A DNA stretch of 64,000 nt from Tistrella mobilis. GTDB taxonomy: Bacteria > Pseudomonadota > Alphaproteobacteria > Tistrellales > Tistrellaceae. The DNA is taken from contig NZ_CP121014.1 in NCBI RefSeq assembly GCF_041468085.1, positions 1 to 64,000 of the forward strand. The letters are read 5' to 3'. The translations under genes and the position numbers were made by a program. Shown in pieces: positions 59,507 through 64,000 of the stretch. Within the stretch, counting starts at the first letter, position 1. Every line of letters starts with the position of its first letter. The notes under the pieces are model-generated. The model searched no databases. It saw only the letters and a list, made by a program, of their open reading frames with translations, and was not told where the DNA came from.

Positions 59507-59767
59507 TCAGCGGCCGGGCGGTGCCTCTTTCAGGCGCACGCCGCGGCCCTGACCGAGGCTCTGCGCCCCGTCGCCGATCAATTCCACGCCCGCCCGGTCG
59601 AAAGCTTCGATCACCTTGGTCAGGGTGTCGACCACCCCGCGCACCGTTCCCTCGCTTGCCTCCATCCGCTGGATGGTGGGAAGCGAGACGCCGGCAAGTT
59701 CGGCCAGCTGGCGCTGGTCGATGCCGAGCAGGGCGCGGGCTGCGCGCATCTGGGCCGCCGTGATCAA
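59507..59767 (-). CDS. Small XRE-family HTH regulator
   Basis: This is an 86-aa single-domain Cro/CI regulator: AQMRAARALLGIDQRQLAELAGVSLPTIQRMEASEG. The first codon is TTG at 59767, supported by GGAGGA four nt upstream; the first ATG (59749) would cut into helix 1. It lies before the SulP gene on the same strand and may regulate it. Confidence 0.85.
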   Translation of the reverse strand: MITAAQMRAARALLGIDQRQLAELAGVSLPTIQRMEASEGTVRGVVDTLTKVIEAFDRAGVELIGDGAQSLGQGRGVRLKEAPPGR

Positions 59768-59935
59768 GGGGTCCTCCGGTCCGGACTGGCAATCATCATG
59801 TTAATACCTTCAAAGGTGATGTCCAGAACATCAGTATCAGCGTTTGCAGCATCAGGGCTTGCATGCCCTGCATGGCTCGGCTGCGCATCATAGCGGTTGG
59901 CGTGGCCTGCGTCAGGCTTGACTCGTGACGGCATG

Positions 59936-59974
59936 TTTGTACTGTTCGATACAGATTGGACTGAACGGTACAAA
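59936..59974. promoter_or_regulatory. Inverted repeat upstream of the DUF1348-TetR pair
   Basis: TTTGTACTGTTC (59936-59947) and GAACGGTACAAA (59963-59974) form an imperfect inverted repeat (11 of 12 matched) with a 15-bp centre, 17 bp before the DUF1348 start. A shorter CTGT-N5-ACAG lies within the left arm. This suggests binding of the TetR protein encoded downstream, giving negative autoregulation. Confidence 0.55.
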
Positions 59975-59990
59975 TCATCGGAGACCGCCC

Positions 59991-60452
59991 ATGCGCCCGC
60001 CCGTGCCGCCCTTCACCGCCGAAACCGCCGCCCTGAAGGTGCGCGCCGCCGAAGACGGCTGGAACAGCCGCGATCCCGAGCGGGTCGCCGGCGCCTATAC
60101 GCCCGACTGCGTGTGGCGCAACCGGGCGAGTTTCCTGCGCGGCCGGGCCGAAATCGTGGCCTTCCTGACCGGGAAATGGGCACGGGAGCACGACTACCGG
60201 CTGATCAAGGAACTCTGGGCGACGGCGGGGGACCGGATCGCGGTGCGCTTCGCCTATGAATGGCATGACGACAGCGGCAACTGGTTCCGGTCCTGTGGCA
60301 ACGAGAACTGGGAATTCGACGAGGACGGGCTGATGAAACGCCGGATCGCCAGCATCAACGATCTGCCGATCGCCGCGGCCGATCGCAAATTCCACTGGCC
60401 TTCGGGGCGGCGGCCGGATGATCATCCGGGCCTCAGCGAGCTGGGATTGTAA
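59991..60452 (+). CDS. DUF1348 NTF2-like protein
   Basis: This is a 153-aa NTF2-fold protein with the DUF1348 hallmarks [43 protein letters not shown] and [26 protein letters not shown]. Function is unknown; it is often linked to TetR regulators. ATG 59991 has GGAG upstream. It precedes a TetR gene by 31 bp. Confidence 0.88.
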   Translation: MRPPVPPFTAETAALKVRAAEDGWNSRDPERVAGAYTPDCVWRNRASFLRGRAEIVAFLTGKWAREHDYRLIKELWATAGDRIAVRFAYEWHDDSGNWFRSCGNENWEFDEDGLMKRRIASINDLPIAAADRKFHWPSGRRPDDHPGLSELGL

Positions 60453-60483
60453 GGGATCGAAAGAGGGGAGGCGGCCCGGCGCC

Positions 60484-61077
60484 ATGGCACGGCTGGTCAG
60501 GGAACGCAGCGACATCATCCCGATTCTGGGCGAGGTCTTCCGCGCCCATGGCTATGAGGGCGCCAGCCTGCAGGTGATCGGCGCCGCCACCGGCCTTGGC
60601 CGCGGCAGCCTGTACAACTTCTTCCCCGGCGGCAAGGAAGAGATGGCGGCGGCCGTGCTGGCCGATATCGACCGCTGGTTCCGGGACGAGATCTTCCGGC
60701 CTCTGGAAGTGGCCGCCGCATCCGCCGCACCCTATCTGGTGCGGACGGCGATCCACGAGATGGCGGCCGCGGCCGCGGGATATTTCCAGGGCGGGCGGCG
60801 GATCTGCCTGGTGGGCGCCTTTGCCCTGGATGGCGTGCGCGATCGTTTCGCTGCGGCGGTGGCCGGCTATTTCCGCGCCTGGATCGAGGCACTCGGCGCG
60901 GCGCTGGTCACCTTCGGGCTCTCCCCCACCGTGGCCCGCGCCCGCGCGGTCGCGGCGGTCGCCGACATTCAGGGCGCTCTGGTCCTGGCCCGCGCGCTCG
61001 ACGACCCCGGCGTGTTCGACATGCGGCTCAAGGCGGTCGTGACCGCCCTCACCGCCGGATGGAACGGGGTGGGTTAG
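60484..61077 (+). CDS. TetR-family transcriptional regulator
   Basis: This is a 197-aa protein. The HTH is IIPILGEVFRAHGYEGASLQVIGAATGLGRGSLYNFFPGGKEEM, followed by a C-terminal dimer/ligand domain with a helix pair MAAAAAGYFQGGRRICLVGAFALDG. It resembles the YcdC/LmrA-like group. ATG 60484 is used; the frame opens at 60418. It is co-directional with the DUF1348 gene and likely acts at 59936-59974. Confidence 0.88.
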   Translation: MARLVRERSDIIPILGEVFRAHGYEGASLQVIGAATGLGRGSLYNFFPGGKEEMAAAVLADIDRWFRDEIFRPLEVAAASAAPYLVRTAIHEMAAAAAGYFQGGRRICLVGAFALDGVRDRFAAAVAGYFRAWIEALGAALVTFGLSPTVARARAVAAVADIQGALVLARALDDPGVFDMRLKAVVTALTAGWNGVG

Positions 61078-61163
61078 GCTCAGGGGCTCTGGTCGCGGGG
61101 CATCCGCGGTCATATATGTGGGGGCTTGCTTTCGTCCCCCCGCGTGAACAGGACCCGCCTCTG

Positions 61164-63074
61164 ATGTCTCCGATCGATACCAGCCGTCTGAACGGCCGGT
61201 CTCCGGCCAGCCGGATCATGCGCTGGTTCGAGTCCCGGCTCGATCCGTATCCGCCGGCCCCGCCCGGCCAGCCGCCGCGCGGGCTGGTCGCCTTCTGCCG
61301 CTATTACTCCCGGGGGGCGGAACCCTGGTTGATCGCGATGGCGCTGCTCTCCACCGCCATCGCGCTCGCCGAGGTGGCGCTGTTCTCGTTCATGGGCTCG
61401 CTGGTCGATCTGCTTCAGGCCAACACGCCCGAAGGGCTGTTCGCGGCCGAGGGCTGGAAGCTCGCCGGCATGGCGGTGCTGGTGCTGGTGGTGATGCCGG
61501 CGATCGCGCTCGGCAATTCGCTGATCATTCACCAGACCCTGCTCGGCAATTTCCCGATGCGCATCCGCTGGAGCCTGCACCGCTATCTGGTGCGCCAGTC
61601 GATGAGCTATTTCCAGGACGAATTCGCCGGCCGGGTCGCCACCAAGCTGATGCAGACCGCGCTTGCGGTGCGCGAGACGGTGATCAAGCTGCTCGACATG
61701 GGCAATTACGTGCTGGTCTATATGACCGGCGCGCTGATCGTCGCCGCCTCGGCCGACTGGCGGCTGATGCTGCCCTTCCTTGCCTGGATCGTGCTCTATG
61801 CCGCTTTGCTGCGCTGGTTCATCCCGCGCATGCGCGCGGTCTCCCAGGCCCAGGCCGACGCCCGTTCCGAGATGACCGGGCGGATCGTCGACAGCTATAC
61901 CAACATCGCCACCGTCAAGCTCTTCTCCCATGCCCGGCGCGAGGACGACTATGCCCGCGACGCCATGGAAAGCTTCCTCAAGACCGTGCATCTGCAGATG
62001 CGGATGTCGACCGTGGTCCAGGTCGGCAATCTGTGTCTGAACTATATGCTGATCGCCTCGGTCGCGGCGCTGGGCATCTGGCTGTGGACGGTGCAGGCGG
62101 TCAGCGTGGGCGAGATTGCGGTGGCGGTGTCGTTCACGCTGCGCCTGATGGGCATGTCGCAGTGGATCATGTGGGAAATGGCCGGGCTGTTCGAGAATAT
62201 CGGCACCGTCCAGGACGGCATGAATTCGATCTCGCTGCCCTACGAGGTTGCCGACCGGCCGGACGCCCGCGCGCTCGGCCCGGTGACGGGTGCGATCCGC
62301 TTCGATCATGTCGGCTTCAACTATGGCGGCCGCCGGCCGGTGGTGCGCGATTTCGACCTGGTGGTGAAGCCGGGCGAGAAGATCGGGCTGATCGGCCGGT
62401 CCGGTGCCGGTAAGTCGACGGTGGTGAACCTGCTGCTGCGCTTCTACGACGTCGAACAGGGCCGGATCACCATCGACGGCACCGATATCGCCGGCGTCAC
62501 CCAGGATTCGCTGCGCGCCGCGATCGGCGTGGTGACGCAGGATACCTCGCTGCTGCATCGCTCGGTGCGCGACAACATCGTCTATGGCCGGCCCGATGCC
62601 ACGGATGAGGAGATGATCCGCGCCGCCCGCCGGGCCGAGGCCGATGATTTCATCGCCACCCTGGCCGACAGCCATGGCCGCCGCGGTTATGACGCCCATG
62701 TCGGCGAGCGCGGGGTAAAGCTTTCGGGCGGTCAGCGCCAGCGGGTCGCCATCGCCCGCGCCATGCTCAAGGATGCACCGATCCTGATCCTCGACGAGGC
62801 GACGGCGGCGCTCGATTCCGAGGTCGAGGCCGCGATCCAGGCCAATCTGGACCGGCTGATGGAGGGCAAGACCGTCATCGCCATCGCCCATCGCCTGTCG
62901 ACCATCGCCGCCATGGACCGGCTGGTGGTGATGGATCAGGGCCGCATCGTCGAACAGGGCACCCATGACCAGCTGATCGCCGCCGGCGGCCTCTATGCCC
63001 GGCTCTGGCGTCGCCAGTCGGGCGGGTTCATCCAGGCGGATGACGAGGCCGCGGAGGTGTTGCAGGGGGTGTGA
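61164..63074 (+). CDS. ABC exporter (fused TM-ATPase half-transporter)
   Basis: This is a 636-aa MsbA-like half-transporter acting as a homodimer. The transmembrane domain (about 60-340, six helices) has the coupling-helix region FPMRIRWSLHRYLVRQSMSYFQDEFAGRVATKLMQTA. In the ATPase, Walker A is GRSGAGKSTVVNLL, the Q-loop is VVTQDTSLL, the signature is VKLSGGQRQRVAIARAML, Walker B is ILILDEATAALDS and the switch His is in AIAHRL. The start ATG 61164 has an AGGA about 10 nt upstream. The exported substrate (lipid, peptide or drug) is unknown. Confidence 0.92.
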   Translation: MSPIDTSRLNGRSPASRIMRWFESRLDPYPPAPPGQPPRGLVAFCRYYSRGAEPWLIAMALLSTAIALAEVALFSFMGSLVDLLQANTPEGLFAAEGWKLAGMAVLVLVVMPAIALGNSLIIHQTLLGNFPMRIRWSLHRYLVRQSMSYFQDEFAGRVATKLMQTALAVRETVIKLLDMGNYVLVYMTGALIVAASADWRLMLPFLAWIVLYAALLRWFIPRMRAVSQAQADARSEMTGRIVDSYTNIATVKLFSHARREDDYARDAMESFLKTVHLQMRMSTVVQVGNLCLNYMLIASVAALGIWLWTVQAVSVGEIAVAVSFTLRLMGMSQWIMWEMAGLFENIGTVQDGMNSISLPYEVADRPDARALGPVTGAIRFDHVGFNYGGRRPVVRDFDLVVKPGEKIGLIGRSGAGKSTVVNLLLRFYDVEQGRITIDGTDIAGVTQDSLRAAIGVVTQDTSLLHRSVRDNIVYGRPDATDEEMIRAARRAEADDFIATLADSHGRRGYDAHVGERGVKLSGGQRQRVAIARAMLKDAPILILDEATAALDSEVEAAIQANLDRLMEGKTVIAIAHRLSTIAAMDRLVVMDQGRIVEQGTHDQLIAAGGLYARLWRRQSGGFIQADDEAAEVLQGV

Positions 63075-63123
63075 TACCCCCTGCCGGTTGAACGGCGGAT
63101 GCCTGCCGGGGAAGAACCGGTTA

Positions 63124-63156
63124 CCATGAGGTGATCTTCGGGTGATCACCTCATGG
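63124..63156. promoter_or_regulatory. 13-bp perfect inverted repeat before the last gene
   Basis: CCATGAGGTGATC and GATCACCTCATGG flank a 7-nt loop. The repeat ends just before the GGAGG ribosome-binding site of the next gene. It could be a terminator for the exporter gene (no T-run), an operator, or a leader hairpin controlling translation of the following gene. The long perfect arms are unusual for this window. Confidence 0.6.
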
Positions 63157-63166
63157 TGGAGGCGGC

Positions 63167-64000
63167 ATGGACGACCCTGGCGAATCGGTGGCACCAGCCC
63201 CGTCCATGACCGTTGGGGCGCTTCTGAAGGCGCGCAGGTTCCGGTTGTCGAAGAACCTGAGAGCGCATCTGGACGGCATGGCACCGTCGCCGTTCGAAAC
63301 GCAACAGCCGGTCGCCGATATCGCCAGCTATCTGTCCAGCGCCGCCCGGCACGACAATGACTGGCTGGCGGCCATCGCCGGCGCGGGGAACAGGATCGTT
63401 GCCTGGCTGACGGGGGTCGCCGCGAGACCCGTCGCGATCTCCGATCTGTCACTTTCTGCCGGCCTGCTCGCGGCCCTCGAAGATGCCGTCGACATTCGCA
63501 GGAGGACGGGCGGAAAAGACGCCTATATCGGCGCCCGCCATCTGCTGATGGCGATTCTGACGGCGCCCGACAAGGATGTGCAGGCCGAACTCGGGCGGAT
63601 ACTGCAGCTGACCAGGGGGGCGGACGATCTCGCCGTCTGGGTGACACGCTGTGCCGAACGGGTTTTTGAGGCGAGGGAGCCGGGCGAGGACCTCCGGATA
63701 TGGATGGGGTTGTTGTCTGCCCGTGGCCATCCTGCAGCTGCAGAACGCCTGCAAGCCCTGGTGCGGGACGAGGCCCTCGGCAATGAGCTGCCTCCGGAGG
63801 CGTCAGAGCCTGAAATCTCCGAGACGGCCGATATGCTGCCGGACGCAGTGCCGGCTGGCGCCATCCCACGGGACGCCGTGCCCCGCCTCGCCAACGACGA
63901 CGGCTGGGGTCTCGCCGCCGAGCATCGCGTGGGAGACGACGCCGTCGCTGCGGCGCTCGCGCGGCTGGCAGCCTCAGAGAGTTTCACCCCGCCGCTGGCG
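63167..64000 (+). CDS. 5' part of an unidentified multidomain protein
   Basis: The frame is open for 278 codons to the window edge. ATG 63167 has a GGAGG site 5 nt upstream. About residues 18-220 are helical, and one segment (TGGKDAYIGARHLLMAILTAPDKDVQAELGRIL) resembles Clp N-terminal repeat domains. An acidic linker (residues about 205-250) follows. The final segment, WGLAAEHRVGDDAVAAALARLAAS, resembles the strand that precedes the Walker A loop in KAP-family P-loop NTPases, but the loop itself lies outside the window. Function not assigned; a surveillance or defence role is only a guess. Confidence 0.6.
   Translation, partial: MDDPGESVAPAPSMTVGALLKARRFRLSKNLRAHLDGMAPSPFETQQPVADIASYLSSAARHDNDWLAAIAGAGNRIVAWLTGVAARPVAISDLSLSAGLLAALEDAVDIRRRTGGKDAYIGARHLLMAILTAPDKDVQAELGRILQLTRGADDLAVWVTRCAERVFEAREPGEDLRIWMGLLSARGHPAAAERLQALVRDEALGNELPPEASEPEISETADMLPDAVPAGAIPRDAVPRLANDDGWGLAAEHRVGDDAVAAALARLAASESFTPPLA

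Noticed and set aside
1-64000. tRNA, rRNA or riboswitch genes
   Set aside because: No cloverleaf-like or conserved rRNA stretch was recognised by eye. A covariance-model scan would be needed to exclude small RNAs.

Overview
The window reads as part of a secondary replicon (plasmid or chromid) of a high-GC alphaproteobacterium. The evidence is strong GC and GC3 bias, a parAB partition locus with many short repeats at the left end, mostly alphaproteobacterial-type families (IalB, glycine-rich giant autotransporter, GNAT/GlxA/SulP types), and no rRNA or tRNA that I could see. A Rhodospirillales/Tistrella-like host fits, but that is an inference from gene style and not a database result.

Layout: 0-3.7 kb holds parA-parB, an acetyltransferase and thirteen copies of a 17-bp repeat on both sides of the partition genes. 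3.7-12.2 kb is small accessory metabolism: a PadR regulator, a SnoaL-like protein and an old-yellow-enzyme/dienoyl-CoA-reductase-like flavoprotein, then a class-3 lipase, a GlxA-type regulator, two small membrane proteins, a TetR regulator and an acyltransferase-3 membrane protein. 12.2-29.9 kb is dominated by one minus-strand gene of 5,655 codons. It encodes a glycine-rich giant autotransporter with about 80 AQS(I/V)GG motifs and six ~1.2-kb super-repeats, preceded on the same strand by an IalB-family gene.

30.1-38.9 kb is a compact minus-strand gene string. It contains an LLM flavin oxidoreductase, an isochorismatase-fold hydrolase, a TrpD-like transferase, a TrpF domain fused to a type-I phosphoribosyltransferase, an MFS transporter, a UbiD-family decarboxylase and a HAD phosphatase, followed by a cupin and a tandem universal stress protein. 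Most junctions overlap by a few bases. No TrpA, B, C, E or G is present, so I read it as a dedicated PRPP-using pathway and not a tryptophan operon. It is the best candidate here for an undescribed system.

39-48 kb holds amtB behind a plausible sigma-54 promoter, and an ABC uptake operon with class-II aldolase and TauD-type dioxygenase genes. Divergent from that operon is an HD-domain protein gene, followed by a GntR/FCD regulator gene, with clear palindromes in the divergent spacer. 48-54.3 kb is a large BvgS/EvgS-like hybrid kinase coupled to an RpfG-like HD-GYP response regulator. 54.3-55.5 kb is an AT-rich island with two small lipoproteins. 55.5-64 kb carries an MFS exporter with a divergent LysR, a SulP transporter with a small XRE regulator, a DUF1348 protein plus TetR regulator, an ABC exporter, and the first 278 codons of an unidentified protein running off the right end.
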